64,000 bases of DNA, from NCBI RefSeq assembly GCF_010378095.1, contig NZ_WNJL01000035.1:186001-250000 (forward strand). Direction: 5' to 3'. Each line of letters opens with the position of its first letter. The first letter of the stretch is position 1. Positions 26,205 through 34,942 of the stretch are shown piece by piece. A program made the translations under genes and the position numbers. Below the pieces are notes generated by a model. That model was given only the letters and a program-made list of their open reading frames with translations, searched no databases and was not told the DNA's origin. The stretch is from Acidithiobacillus ferrianus (GTDB taxonomy: Bacteria; Pseudomonadota; Gammaproteobacteria; Acidithiobacillales; Acidithiobacillaceae).

Positions 26205-26657
26205 TCATCCTAATCCCAGGGAGCCCTTGATGGCATTCACTGCAATCCAGGGATTTTTTATATACTGCAACCGGATACCAAGGTCATCTCCGAGAATGAT
26301 TATCGAGCCATATTTAAACTTCGAGCCGATCCAACTTTGATCGACAGCAATATGACGAATAGCAGAGGCCGGTATAGTGGCCCTTACCGGGCGAATCAGT
26401 CCGTATCTGATAATCAGCTGGTCATTGTCGGCGGTACAGTTTGTGGTAAATGTTAAGGTAGCTATGTTGGCTGCATCAATAAATGCCAAGACAATGAGAA
26501 CTGCGCCGATTACTATGAAGAATCCCGTGCCGAGAAACAGAAAAGGAATGCTGCAGAGGAATATGATTAGAGACAAAAAATATGCAGACTGTGCCACTGT
26601 AACATCCGCGAACACCGTGGCAGGATTTGATTTCAGATCATATTGCTGCCCGGACAT
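26205..26657 (-). CDS. Membrane protein with bacterial PH domain (bPH_2, YdbT-like)
   Basis: 150 residues: two hydrophobic helices (about 25-65) followed by a PH-like beta domain (IRYGLIRPVRATIPASAIRHIAVDQSWIGSKFKYGSI). Proteins of this kind are of poorly known function. It lies downstream of the pet operon terminator on the same strand. Confidence 0.75.
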   Translation of the reverse strand: MSGQQYDLKSNPATVFADVTVAQSAYFLSLIIFLCSIPFLFLGTGFFIVIGAVLIVLAFIDAANIATLTFTTNCTADNDQLIIRYGLIRPVRATIPASAIRHIAVDQSWIGSKFKYGSIIILGDDLGIRLQYIKNPWIAVNAIKGSLGLG

Positions 26658-26770
26658 ACCTTACTCCCGCATCCAATCGGATAAGCGTAGGGTACCACCA
26701 ACACCTTCGGTACGCTAACGATTATGGGTATTCCAGCGCGTTTCAAGGCCACAGAATACTCTGTATGGAG

Positions 26771-26798
26771 AAAAAAGCTCCCCCTCAGGGATGGGGAG
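26771..26798 (-). terminator. Rho-independent terminator of the petI-iro operon
   Basis: On the minus strand CTCCCC (complement of 26793-26798) pairs with GGGGAG (complement of 26778-26783), followed by a T6 run at 26776-26771. It lies 30 bases beyond the iro stop and separates the operon from the PH-domain gene. Confidence 0.75.
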
Positions 26799-26827
26799 AA
26801 GCAGAAGGAACTCACGTACGCGTATGA

Positions 26828-27148
26828 CTATGCCGACATTGGCGTGAACGCGATACAATATCCGTCAGGCGCGACGGGTCCGGCTACCACTTTACAGCAC
26901 TTCGGCGCAATAAAATTGGCACAACCAGAACATTGCTCCTTACCCTTGGGATGAGGTTGATACTGCACCTCGGCCTTTGGCGTGGTTCCCGGGCAGTTAT
27001 TGGCGGCATGGGCTGCGCCGATGGGATTTACCCCGACCATTGTTCCGACAGCTACGATGCCAGCCGTGATGGCGATGCCTTTCAATATGTCACGACGGTT
27101 TATGTTCCCGGGTTCTGAACTTTCGGTTTCCTTCAGTTTCTCACTCAT
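26828..27148 (-). CDS. iro: High-potential iron-sulfur protein of the Iro type
   Basis: 106 residues. NRRDILKGIAI is a Tat signal ending near AAHA (residue 49), leaving a mature protein of 57 residues. The [4Fe-4S] ligands are CSGC, one of the CC pair and the final C in DGYCIAF; an extra cysteine near the mature N-terminus may form a disulfide as in Iro. The AAGGAG ribosome site is clear. It should be a soluble periplasmic carrier working with the bc1 complex in Fe(II) or sulfur oxidation. Its place as last gene of petI differs from the best-known A. ferrooxidans type-strain arrangement as I recall it. Confidence 0.85.
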   Translation of the reverse strand: MSEKLKETESSEPGNINRRDILKGIAITAGIVAVGTMVGVNPIGAAHAANNCPGTTPKAEVQYQPHPKGKEQCSGCANFIAPKCCKVVAGPVAPDGYCIAFTPMSA

Positions 27149-27234
27149 GATATCGCTCCTTCAGATTGACGGTTTTACAGCCTAGCTCACCACGATTAGC
27201 GGGATATCGCCTCACAGACTCCAATGGCACTCCA

Positions 27235-27936
27235 TCATTTCACCTCCTTCCAGTATTCCTTTTTAAGGAAATAGGCCGCTATGGTAAAAAACACCAGCAA
27301 ACCGAGCACCCAGGGTCCGTCGTCGTGTCGCTGCACAACGGACGGATCGGACACAAACCGTAAAAACGCGACGATGTCCGTTACCTGCTCCTTAAATTTT
27401 GGGGGTGGCTCGTCGCCTGCACGCAGGACCTGCCCTCGCTCATTTACAATCCCGCCATACGGAGCAAGCACATCCGGCATGGCCACATTGGGAAACAGAT
27501 GGTTGTTCCACCCCGATGGACGCTTTGGATCACGATAAAAAGAGAGCAGATAGGTATAGATCCAGTCCTGGCTCTTATACCGGACGATCTGGCTTAAGTC
27601 CGGCGGTGGAAGCCCGAACCATTTATGCGCCATGTCGGTCGGCATGGCGGATGTCATGTTATTCTTGAATGCGGACCCCGTCGGCAACATGATATACTTG
27701 TGCACGTCAGTTTTTGACATACCCAGATCATTGGTTAGAAACTCATAACGCATGAATTTTATTGAGTGGCATGCCATACAGTTGGTTGCAAATAACCGTG
27801 CGCCGCTAATGATGGTTTTTGCATTATAGGTATAATGTGGCGTCAATAATTGTGGTCCGTTGTCCGCAAATACGGCAGGAGCACCGCCAGTAAGCAGTCC
27901 CAGGGTCATACCTGCCCATATAACGTACTTTTTCAT
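27235..27936 (-). CDS. petC: Ubiquinol-cytochrome c reductase, cytochrome c1 subunit
   Basis: 233 residues. Signal peptide (MKKYVIWAGMTLGLL...AVFA), heme motif CMACH, axial methionine region in PNVAMPDVL and a C-terminal membrane anchor (WVLGLLVFFTIAAYF). The ATG at 27936 is supported by GAGGAGGAG just upstream; 27969 has none. It passes electrons between the Rieske protein and soluble cytochrome; in Fe(II)-grown cells the PetI complex is known to run in reverse, from cytochrome to quinone. Confidence 0.92.
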   Translation of the reverse strand: MKKYVIWAGMTLGLLTGGAPAVFADNGPQLLTPHYTYNAKTIISGARLFATNCMACHSIKFMRYEFLTNDLGMSKTDVHKYIMLPTGSAFKNNMTSAMPTDMAHKWFGLPPPDLSQIVRYKSQDWIYTYLLSFYRDPKRPSGWNNHLFPNVAMPDVLAPYGGIVNERGQVLRAGDEPPPKFKEQVTDIVAFLRFVSDPSVVQRHDDGPWVLGLLVFFTIAAYFLKKEYWKEVK

Positions 27937-27958
27937 AACTCCTCCTCTCTGCCCAATA

Positions 27959-29173
27959 TTAGTGGGCACGGAAACGGACGCGCGCCGGCGGGGCCCGGGT
28001 CGGTTCGAATTTGCTCACGAACGGCAATAAAACAAAGAACGCCACATAAATAAACGCTCCCAAGCGCTCTGCGAAAAAGTATTTCGGCAGCGGGGGTTGC
28101 TCTCCAAGATAAGCCAGCACGAAGAAATTTATGAAAAATATGAGAAGCATGATACGGGTAATGGGGCGATATCGTGTCGACTTCACCGGATTCCGGTCAA
28201 GCCATGGAAGCACGAATGGAAATAATACCGCCACCACCATTAATATAATACCCGCATTTTTGTTGGGTATGGATCTCAGCATTGCATAAAATGGCGATAA
28301 ATACCACGGTGGGGTAACATCCGGCAGGCTTTTTAGAGGATTTGCGGGCGTCGACATGGTGCGCTCCAGGAAAATATGATGAAACGTCGGTGCATAGAAA
28401 ATGATCGCACCGAATATGATCAGCCATACACCGAATCCAAACAAATCCTTTACGGAATAGTAGGGGTGGAAGGGAATGCCATCCACGGGATGCCCATCCG
28501 GTCCTTTGCTGGCCTTGATCTCGATGCCATCAGGATTGTTGGAGCCGACTTTGTGGAGATAAAGGATATGAAGAACAATTAGCCCGACAATGATCATAAA
28601 CACCAGGGTCACGTGCAACGCCATGAACCGGTTTAACGTATCGCCGCTCATGCCGGGGCCACCGCGTACCAGGGTAGTAACCCACCCCCCGATAAACGGA
28701 ATGGACTTAAATAAAGAAGTAATTACCGTTCCGGCCCAGTAGGACAGGTTTGAATAAGGCAATACATAACCGAAGAATGCCTCTGCCATAAATGCCAGAT
28801 AGGTCGTATACCCTACAATCCATACGATCTCCCGTGGTGACCGGTAGGAGCCGTACAGCATGCCCCGCGCCATATGCACATACAGCAGTACGAATATCAG
28901 CGATACGCCGTCCACATGCATGTACTGCATGAGCCAGCCGTAATGCACGTCGTACATGATGCCGTAAACGGAGTCGTATGCACCTCGCGCGGTGGGTATG
29001 TAGTGTGCCAGCACCAGAAACCCGGACAGGAACTGCAGCACCACCATCAGTAAAAGTAACGATCCGGCGTAGTAGAAAATATTGAAGTTCTTTGGCGCAT
29101 AGTATTCAGCCATGTGCTCGCGCCACATCTCCGGCAGTGGCGAGCGTTTGACAAACCAGTCTTTGAAACTCAT
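27959..29173 (-). CDS. petB: Ubiquinol-cytochrome c reductase, cytochrome b subunit
   Basis: 404 residues with eight helices. Heme histidine pairs lie in HVDGVSLIFVLLYVHMARG and HVTLVFMIIVGLIVLH. The Qo-site motif is PPWY at residues 288-291 rather than the common PEWY, so the glutamate that normally takes part in quinol proton release is missing. The start at 29173 has GGAGG upstream; the frame is open further but without a site. It forms a coupled unit with petA and petC. Confidence 0.95.
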   Translation of the reverse strand: MSFKDWFVKRSPLPEMWREHMAEYYAPKNFNIFYYAGSLLLLMVVLQFLSGFLVLAHYIPTARGAYDSVYGIMYDVHYGWLMQYMHVDGVSLIFVLLYVHMARGMLYGSYRSPREIVWIVGYTTYLAFMAEAFFGYVLPYSNLSYWAGTVITSLFKSIPFIGGWVTTLVRGGPGMSGDTLNRFMALHVTLVFMIIVGLIVLHILYLHKVGSNNPDGIEIKASKGPDGHPVDGIPFHPYYSVKDLFGFGVWLIIFGAIIFYAPTFHHIFLERTMSTPANPLKSLPDVTPPWYLSPFYAMLRSIPNKNAGIILMVVAVLFPFVLPWLDRNPVKSTRYRPITRIMLLIFFINFFVLAYLGEQPPLPKYFFAERLGAFIYVAFFVLLPFVSKFEPTRAPPARVRFRAH

Positions 29174-29201
29174 ATCAGCCTCCTTTTTTCGGCTATCACG
29201 C

Positions 29202-29822
29202 TCAGCACAAATGGGCGAGCGGATACATTTTGGTGACCACGACGGTTTTCTGGGCCACGTCGAGGTCATATTCAGGAACTGCCATATTGTGGGGGGCAGG
29301 TGATCCTTTGATGACACGTGCTGAAAGATCGTACATGGATCCATGACAGGGACAGTGAAATCCGCCGAGCCACCATGGAGCGACACTGGCCTTTTTAGGT
29401 CGGTAGTGCGGGATACAGCACAGGTGGTTGCATATTTTTATACCGACATACCATTCCGGGATGCGCGACCGGTACTTGTTCTTGCAATAGGGTGGTTGCT
29501 GTGGAACATTGCAGTTGGGATCCTTTAATATGCCCTTCTGCTCTACCTCATCCAGAGTAGCCAGCATTGCCGGGGTTCGGTTCACCACGATAACGGGCTT
29601 CTCCTGCCATAACGCCACCATTTGCATACCGGGTTCGATGGGATTCAGGTCAATGGTGGTGGTGGCCAATGCCGCGGCGGCGGCCGTTGGGTCCAGTGAT
29701 TTCACCATCGGCACCACGATGGTGCCCGCTACTGCCGCGCCGGATGCCGTTACCAGCGCGGTGAGAAAGCGGCGACGTGTTACATTTGGAGCATGCTTGT
29801 CGTTTTGCGTTTCGTCTGACAT
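29202..29822 (-). CDS. petA: Rieske iron-sulfur subunit of the cytochrome bc1 complex
   Basis: 206 residues. A Tat signal-anchor (VTRRRFLTALVTASG) is followed by the soluble domain. Cluster box I reads CNHLCC instead of CTHLGC, with both cysteine and histidine ligands kept; box II is CPCHGS. The insertion between the boxes includes two further cysteines in CNVPQQPPYC. It moves electrons between cytochrome b and c1. It is 30 bases after sdrA. Confidence 0.93.
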   Translation of the reverse strand: MSDETQNDKHAPNVTRRRFLTALVTASGAAVAGTIVVPMVKSLDPTAAAAALATTTIDLNPIEPGMQMVALWQEKPVIVVNRTPAMLATLDEVEQKGILKDPNCNVPQQPPYCKNKYRSRIPEWYVGIKICNHLCCIPHYRPKKASVAPWWLGGFHCPCHGSMYDLSARVIKGSPAPHNMAVPEYDLDVAQKTVVVTKMYPLAHLC

Positions 29823-29852
29823 GGTATTGATTCCTGTCTGCTGTTTGATGGG

Positions 29853-30662
29853 CTACGTTGTAGAAGTTGCCAAATCCTTTTCAGTTCTGTCATCCAAATC
29901 AGGATTGATGAAATTTTGGGCATAAAACAACTCGCCGTTATGAGCCAGTACCTCACCATCCATTAGTTTTGTATAAATAGGGGTGATCGCTTCAGGGGGT
30001 ATGTATCGCTTCATCGGCATGCCGGGATGCGTCAGCAGGCGAAGTCCTGTTCTGCAAGGGCCAGGGTCTATGATGTTCACCCGGATAGGCGTGTTGGCAT
30101 ACTCTATCGCCCAGATACGGGCCATGTGCAATATGGCGGCCTTGCTCGCGCCGTAGGCACCCCAATACCCTTTGGGTTTTGCGCCGGACTCATCCGTTGT
30201 GAATATAATGGATGCGTATGGCGCCTCTTTCAGCAGTGGGAGGCATTGCTGCGTCACCAGTAAAGGAGACTTTACGTTGACCTGAAATACATGGTCCCAT
30301 AATGCCCCGTCATAGTTTTCCAGGGGAGTCAGCATCCCGAGTTCCGCGGCATTATGCACAATGCCGTTCAACTGGCTGAACTCGCTGGAAATGGCGGCGC
30401 CTATGGTTTTAAATACGTCGCCGGTCGGGTCGGCCAGGTCCACGACGAGGATGGCCGGCTCGGGATAGCCATAGTCGGTGATTTCATCGTAGACGCCCTC
30501 CAGATTGCGCTTTGTCTTGCCCAGCAGGATGACCGTAGCCCCTTGATGGGCATACTCAAGGGATACCGCTCTGCCGATGCCGTTTCCAGCACCCGTCACC
30601 AGTATGGTTTTGCCCTTCAGGCTGCCGTCGCCCTTCGCTGTGGTATGGTCGTTCTCGGTCAT
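29853..30662 (-). CDS. sdrA: Short-chain dehydrogenase/reductase of the pet operon
   Basis: 269 residues. Rossmann motif TGAGNGIG, NAG-type motif HNAA and catalytic YGASK are all present, so it should be an active NAD(P)-dependent oxidoreductase. A GTG at 30671 overlapping the cycA stop (GTGA) is an equally possible start with AAGG upstream. An SDR gene in this position is a known trait of A. ferrooxidans pet operons; its substrate is unknown. Confidence 0.9.
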   Translation of the reverse strand: MTENDHTTAKGDGSLKGKTILVTGAGNGIGRAVSLEYAHQGATVILLGKTKRNLEGVYDEITDYGYPEPAILVVDLADPTGDVFKTIGAAISSEFSQLNGIVHNAAELGMLTPLENYDGALWDHVFQVNVKSPLLVTQQCLPLLKEAPYASIIFTTDESGAKPKGYWGAYGASKAAILHMARIWAIEYANTPIRVNIIDPGPCRTGLRLLTHPGMPMKRYIPPEAITPIYTKLMDGEVLAHNGELFYAQNFINPDLDDRTEKDLATSTT

Positions 30663-30667
30663 GATGC

Positions 30668-31378
30668 TCACCGGGACCTTATATAAGCGGCCAACGCGGT
30701 GATTTGCTTCGGATCCAACCTGGAAGCCACGTATTGCATGATGCCTTTGTGGGTGGCGACCCGCTGCCCGGACTTGAAATAGGTCAGCTGATGGATCACA
30801 TAAGTGCGCTTTTGTCCCGCCAACCTGGGGAAATACGGGGGCAGGCCGGCCAGCGTTGCGCCGTGGCAGGCCATGCACGCCGGCATCTGTCTGTTGGGCA
30901 GCCCTCCGAAGTACAGTTTTTTCCCTTCGGCGACGAGTTCGGGATCATACACATGTCCCGACGCGGGCTTCTGAGCAGAAAAGTAGTCGGCAACTTGTAG
31001 TATCTGCGCGGGGGTCAATGGAGCCACCATCCCCCACATAATCGGCGATTGCGGATCCGCGCGGATATGCGTTTTAAAATGATCGAGCTGCCGCAAAAGG
31101 TAAGGCCTCCATTGTCCCGCCAGATTCGGGAACATGCCCCCATCAGCCGCTATGCCCTGCATGCCATGACAGGCCATACAGGTGGACTGCACCACCGTGG
31201 GGATACCGTTTGCGGTGACGGATGCCGTCGCAGCGGTAACGCTCACGGCGCTGGCAGTGGCGGCTACAGGAGCAGCGGAGACCGTTTTAGCGAGAGTGGA
31301 GCCATAGGCCACTGACGTTATGGCTATAGTTATTGTTAATATGGGAATAACGGATAAAAGCGGTTTTTTTTGTGGCAT
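30668..31378 (-). CDS. cycA: Diheme cytochrome c4-type protein
   Basis: 236 residues. A signal peptide and an alanine/threonine/valine-rich linker precede two c-type heme domains, each with CMACH and a later methionine. It should be a periplasmic diheme c4 that shuttles electrons between the bc1 complex, rusticyanin or oxidase. First gene of the operon; AAGGTGAC lies before the ATG at 31378. Confidence 0.92.
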   Translation of the reverse strand: MPQKKPLLSVIPILTITIAITSVAYGSTLAKTVSAAPVAATASAVSVTAATASVTANGIPTVVQSTCMACHGMQGIAADGGMFPNLAGQWRPYLLRQLDHFKTHIRADPQSPIMWGMVAPLTPAQILQVADYFSAQKPASGHVYDPELVAEGKKLYFGGLPNRQMPACMACHGATLAGLPPYFPRLAGQKRTYVIHQLTYFKSGQRVATHKGIMQYVASRLDPKQITALAAYIRSR

Positions 31379-31406
31379 ATGTGTCACCTTGCTTGTTAGG
31401 TCTGGC

Positions 31407-31439
31407 AACTATCGCTCTGTATGCGGACTCTCGATAGTT
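31407..31439. promoter_or_regulatory. Inverted repeat in the petI leader
   Basis: AACTATCG and CGATAGTT form a perfect 8-bp inverted repeat with a 17-base spacer, 29 bases before the cycA start and downstream of the predicted promoter. It may be an operator or an mRNA leader hairpin. Confidence 0.55.
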
Positions 31440-31466
31440 ATAGGCCGGTTATAAATAAAACCCTTT

Positions 31467-31495
31467 ATTACATGTCGCAGGCGTGATCTTGTCAG
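31467..31495 (-). promoter_or_regulatory. Sigma70-type promoter of the petI-iro operon
   Basis: Minus strand: -35 CTGACA (complement of 31490-31495), 17-base spacer, -10 TGTAAT (complement of 31467-31472). Each box has one mismatch to the consensus. The start point would be near 31460, giving an 80-base leader. Confidence 0.65.
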
Positions 31496-31843
31496 TATTT
31501 TATATAGACGATGTGTGCCAGCGTACAATTCACATTTCTTGTGGGCCCATAGGTACGTCTTGTCGACCCGAAATCTTTTAATGTAACGATCCTTCTGAAA
31601 ACGCACTTGTGCGCGGAATTCACTAAAATTGCCTTACTTCGTCAAGCGCGTCGCGCGGACGACCGTGTTGTGTTGCCCTGCTGAAACGCGAGTGCCTCCA
31701 TCTTGGTATGCTCTCACCCGAATGACTATCTGAACGGGATCATAGTTAGTTTTTTAATATAGAACAATCTGTCGATTATCTGATGTATGGGTGTAAAAAA
31801 ATACAATCATTGCTCCGATCCGCCCTTTGACAGGACTGTAGAC

Positions 31844-33025
31844 TCATCCGGCCACTCCCGGTACGCACTCCTCTGCAGAGGTCCGTGCGCCTTCACCCAG
31901 CAGTGTCGCAAAAAGTTCGCGAACACTTCTGATTTGTTGTCCGAAGGGCAATTCTCCGGCACCCCGGAAGAACAGTCCGTGCTGCACATCCCCGCGTTGC
32001 GCAGCAGCCAACTGGGCCTCTATGCAGAACTGCCCTGAAGATGAATGGCCATCTTTGAACCCGCAATGGACCAGGCACTCCGTCCGACTGGGGCATTGAG
32101 AACGATCCGGACTAGCACTGGCGCGTAGTTTTTCCTCGTGCCCCAGGTAACGGCGCAACCAGGGGGTCAGCACAGCGCGCGCGGGCAACCCTGCCGAACT
32201 CATAAATGTCACGAGGTCTTTAGGCGCCGCATCGGCGAGGACGTGTTTGAAATTGATGTGCGCATCACCCTCGGTGGTTACAGCGAAGGGCGTGCCCAAC
32301 TGAACTCCGTTCCCGCCAAGGGAAAATATCTCCCGCATTTTTTGAAAGGAAGATATCCCTCCAGCGGCGATGAGTGGAATCCGATCAGGTTTCAGACCCA
32401 ATTCTTCCAGCAACTTGCGGATAGCGGGCAGAACATTGGCAAAACCATACCGGGGATCTGAAACATCCTCTAACCGGGTAGCTCCCAGGTGACCGCCAGC
32501 GAATTGCGGATTCTCGATAACAATGGCATCCGGAAGACGCTTCTGGCGCATCCAGCGGCGCATGACCACCTGTACGCCGCGCGCTTCGGAAAGAATCGGG
32601 ATCAGGGCGACTTTGGGGAATTCCGCCGCCAGTGCAGGGAGGTCCATGGGCAGGCCCGCGCCCACGATCACCGCGTTAACCCCACTTCTGATCGCTTGAA
32701 GCACATGCTCCCGATAACCGGAAATGGCGTGCATGACATTGACGGCGATAAATCCCTCTTTACCCGCAATCCGCCGCGCCTCCTGAATCTCCCGATCCAA
32801 TGCGGTCAAGTTCGCCCGGGCCGAGGCCGCGGGGTCCCTGAGGCGCCGCAGGTGCCGCATCAGGTCGTCATGCAAGCGGCGCAGCTCTACGCTCGCAATC
32901 GTTCCGACAGCCCCTTCCGCAGCCACCGCACCCGCTAAACTATGCGCAGAAACACCGATACCCATACCCCCTTGTATCACGGGGAGCAAGGATCGACCTT
33001 TAATCTTCAGGTATGGCAAACCCAT
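31844..33025 (-). CDS. Nitronate monooxygenase-like FMN protein
   Basis: 393 residues with a TIM-barrel FMN fold: PVIQGGMGIGVS at the N-terminus, FIAVNVMHA, AVIVGAGLPMDLP, PQFAGGHLG with the catalytic-region histidine, and AAGGISS then GVQLGTPFAV for phosphate binding. Related proteins oxidise alkyl nitronates; the true substrate is unknown. ATG 33025 with GAGG upstream is preferred over GTG 33034. The last ~75 residues are an unusual cysteine-containing tail beyond the barrel. Confidence 0.82.
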   Translation of the reverse strand: MGLPYLKIKGRSLLPVIQGGMGIGVSAHSLAGAVAAEGAVGTIASVELRRLHDDLMRHLRRLRDPAASARANLTALDREIQEARRIAGKEGFIAVNVMHAISGYREHVLQAIRSGVNAVIVGAGLPMDLPALAAEFPKVALIPILSEARGVQVVMRRWMRQKRLPDAIVIENPQFAGGHLGATRLEDVSDPRYGFANVLPAIRKLLEELGLKPDRIPLIAAGGISSFQKMREIFSLGGNGVQLGTPFAVTTEGDAHINFKHVLADAAPKDLVTFMSSAGLPARAVLTPWLRRYLGHEEKLRASASPDRSQCPSRTECLVHCGFKDGHSSSGQFCIEAQLAAAQRGDVQHGLFFRGAGELPFGQQIRSVRELFATLLGEGARTSAEECVPGVAG

Positions 33026-33218
33026 CTCAGCCACCTCGTCTGCGCCCGTGGGCGCGCACTATAAATACTTTAACATATGATTATTGTTTGGTACGATATT
33101 CGTAACGCTTTTTAACCCCAGTGTCAACAGGCAGTGGAGCATACCGATAGTGCGCGACGACTGAACAAAGGAGAGATGGGGAAGGGAAGGGTGGTCTTAC
33201 GCTTGTCGCGCTATTCCC

Positions 33219-33238
33219 CCCCGGCAATAAAGCCGGGG
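33219..33238. repeat. GC-rich hairpin upstream of ubiT
   Basis: CCCCGGC, loop AATAAA, GCCGGGG, 16 bases before the ubiT ATG. It could be a leader hairpin or the remnant of an IS200/IS605-type end, which often have such hairpins; no transposase is nearby. Confidence 0.5.
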
Positions 33239-33254
33239 TTTCCCACAAAAACTC

Positions 33255-33791
33255 ATGGCGAAAACATTTATGGAACGCGGACGCGCGCCAACATATCCTT
33301 TTATTACCATAACAACTCTTTTTATGGATCCGGTAGCCACCGCCATTTTCGTGGGCATGGCTAACCGGGTTTTGGCGAAGCGTCAGCCGGACCTTGTCAG
33401 ATTAGAAGGTCGGCGCGTTGTGATCGAGGTGTCTGACCTCGGAAAATCCCTATACTGGATGATAAGGCGGGGAAGAATTGCACCGGCCCCGGTCGGAGCG
33501 GTCGACTTGCGCATTGCCGGGAGCGCCAAGGACCTCTGCCGCCTCGCACTACGCCTCGATGATCCGGATACCCTCTTTTTCGCACGCCGCCTGGTGTTGG
33601 AAGGAGAAACATCCATCGGACTGCACTTCAAAAACATTTTGGATTCCGTAGACCTGGACTGGTTTGCCCCAATCCGTTACCTGCCGGCCCCATTGGGTCC
33701 GCGAATAAGGCAGACCATCGACCGCGCCATCCGCATCACCCAGGCCGACAGGCGCCTGCACGACATACTGGATCGCGCTTTGCAACCCTGA
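33255..33791 (+). CDS. ubiT: UbiT, SCP2-domain protein of O2-independent ubiquinone synthesis
   Basis: 178 residues with an SCP2-like lipid-binding domain (about 45-140). By homology and position it is UbiT, which holds ubiquinone intermediates during synthesis without oxygen. It precedes ubiU by 14 bases. The ribosome site is masked by or part of the upstream hairpin, so translation may be regulated; an ATG at 33270 is possible. Confidence 0.85.
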   Translation: MAKTFMERGRAPTYPFITITTLFMDPVATAIFVGMANRVLAKRQPDLVRLEGRRVVIEVSDLGKSLYWMIRRGRIAPAPVGAVDLRIAGSAKDLCRLALRLDDPDTLFFARRLVLEGETSIGLHFKNILDSVDLDWFAPIRYLPAPLGPRIRQTIDRAIRITQADRRLHDILDRALQP

Positions 33792-33805
33792 GCGAAGGAT
33801 TTCCC

Positions 33806-34816
33806 ATGAATGACCATAAACCCGAGTTGATTTGCCCCGCAGGCGGACTGCCTGCTTTGAAAGCTGCCGTTGATAACGGCGCGGATGCGGTGTATGTGGG
33901 CTTCCGTGACGATACCAACGCCCGCAATTTCCCCGGACTTAACTTTGGTCCGGACGATACCGCACGGGGTATCGAGTATGCGCATCGCGCCGGCAAAAAA
34001 ATCCTTCTGGCTCTCAACACCTACCCACAAGTGCACAACTGGTCTGTCTGGACCACTGCGGTGGATCGTGCCGTGGAGCTTGGGATAGATGCCGTGATCA
34101 TGGCAGACCCGGGATTGCTGCGTTATGCCGCAAGTCACCACCCCGGCCTGCGTTTGCATCTTTCCGTGCAGGCGTCTGCTACCACCTATAAAGCCTTGGA
34201 GTTCTACCACCAGCGATTTGGTATCCGGCGAGCCGTTTTGCCCAGGGTTCTGTCCTTACAACAGCTTTGGCATACCATAGCCAACAGCCCGGTAGAAATC
34301 GAAGTATTCGGTTATGGAAGCCTATGCGTCATGGTAGAGGGCCGTTGTGCCTTATCATCCTACATTACCGGCCGTTCCCCCAATGCCAGCGGGGTTTGTT
34401 CACCAGCAGAATCGGTACGCTGGGAAGAGACCGCCCTAGGCCGCGAGTCCCGCCTGAATGGTGTATTGATCGACCGTCATGGCCTTAACGAGGCGGCTGG
34501 TTATCCCACCTTGTGCAAAGGCCGCTACTGTACCGGCACCCAGCCGTATTACGCGGTTGAGGAACCTACTAGCCTGAATATACTGGATATCCTTCCGGAT
34601 TTGTTCCGCCACGGCATAGCCGCCGTCAAGGTGGAGGGCCGCCAGCGAAGTCCGGCCTACGTCGCATCCGTCGCGCGCGTTCTGCGTGAAGCTTTAGATA
34701 CCTGCGCTTCGGATCCCGAACGATATTTGGTAAGAAGTCAGTGGACTGCGGTTCTCGACCGTCTTTCCGAAGGCCAGACTCATACTCTCGGGGCCTACCA
34801 CCGGCCCTGGCATTGA
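33806..34816 (+). CDS. ubiU: UbiU, U32-family Fe-S hydroxylase subunit
   Basis: 336 residues of the peptidase U32 family. LICPAGGLPALKAAVDNGADAVYVG is the family N-terminus. Four cysteines for a [4Fe-4S] cluster are visible: C in SLCVM, GRC, SGVC and GRYC. UbiU with UbiV hydroxylates the quinone ring without O2, using prephenate as oxygen donor in known systems; that donor comes from the shikimate pathway encoded further right. Confidence 0.93.
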   Translation: MNDHKPELICPAGGLPALKAAVDNGADAVYVGFRDDTNARNFPGLNFGPDDTARGIEYAHRAGKKILLALNTYPQVHNWSVWTTAVDRAVELGIDAVIMADPGLLRYAASHHPGLRLHLSVQASATTYKALEFYHQRFGIRRAVLPRVLSLQQLWHTIANSPVEIEVFGYGSLCVMVEGRCALSSYITGRSPNASGVCSPAESVRWEETALGRESRLNGVLIDRHGLNEAAGYPTLCKGRYCTGTQPYYAVEEPTSLNILDILPDLFRHGIAAVKVEGRQRSPAYVASVARVLREALDTCASDPERYLVRSQWTAVLDRLSEGQTHTLGAYHRPWH

Positions 34817-34942
34817 AGCCGTTGCTATACGGTCGCGCATGACTTGTTTTGCGCTCACCTATCGTTCTTGCACGGATTCAGCGATACATGGTCATAGGTG
34901 TTTATTCAATAAGATAGCATCCTCAAAAAGGAGATGCGGGAG

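Larger units (their letters stand above)
31379..31843. other. Intergenic region upstream of the petI operon
   Basis: Contains the petI promoter and leader repeat described separately. From about 31500 to 31843 I see no credible gene; it is AT-rich near 31740-31800. Confidence 0.6.
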
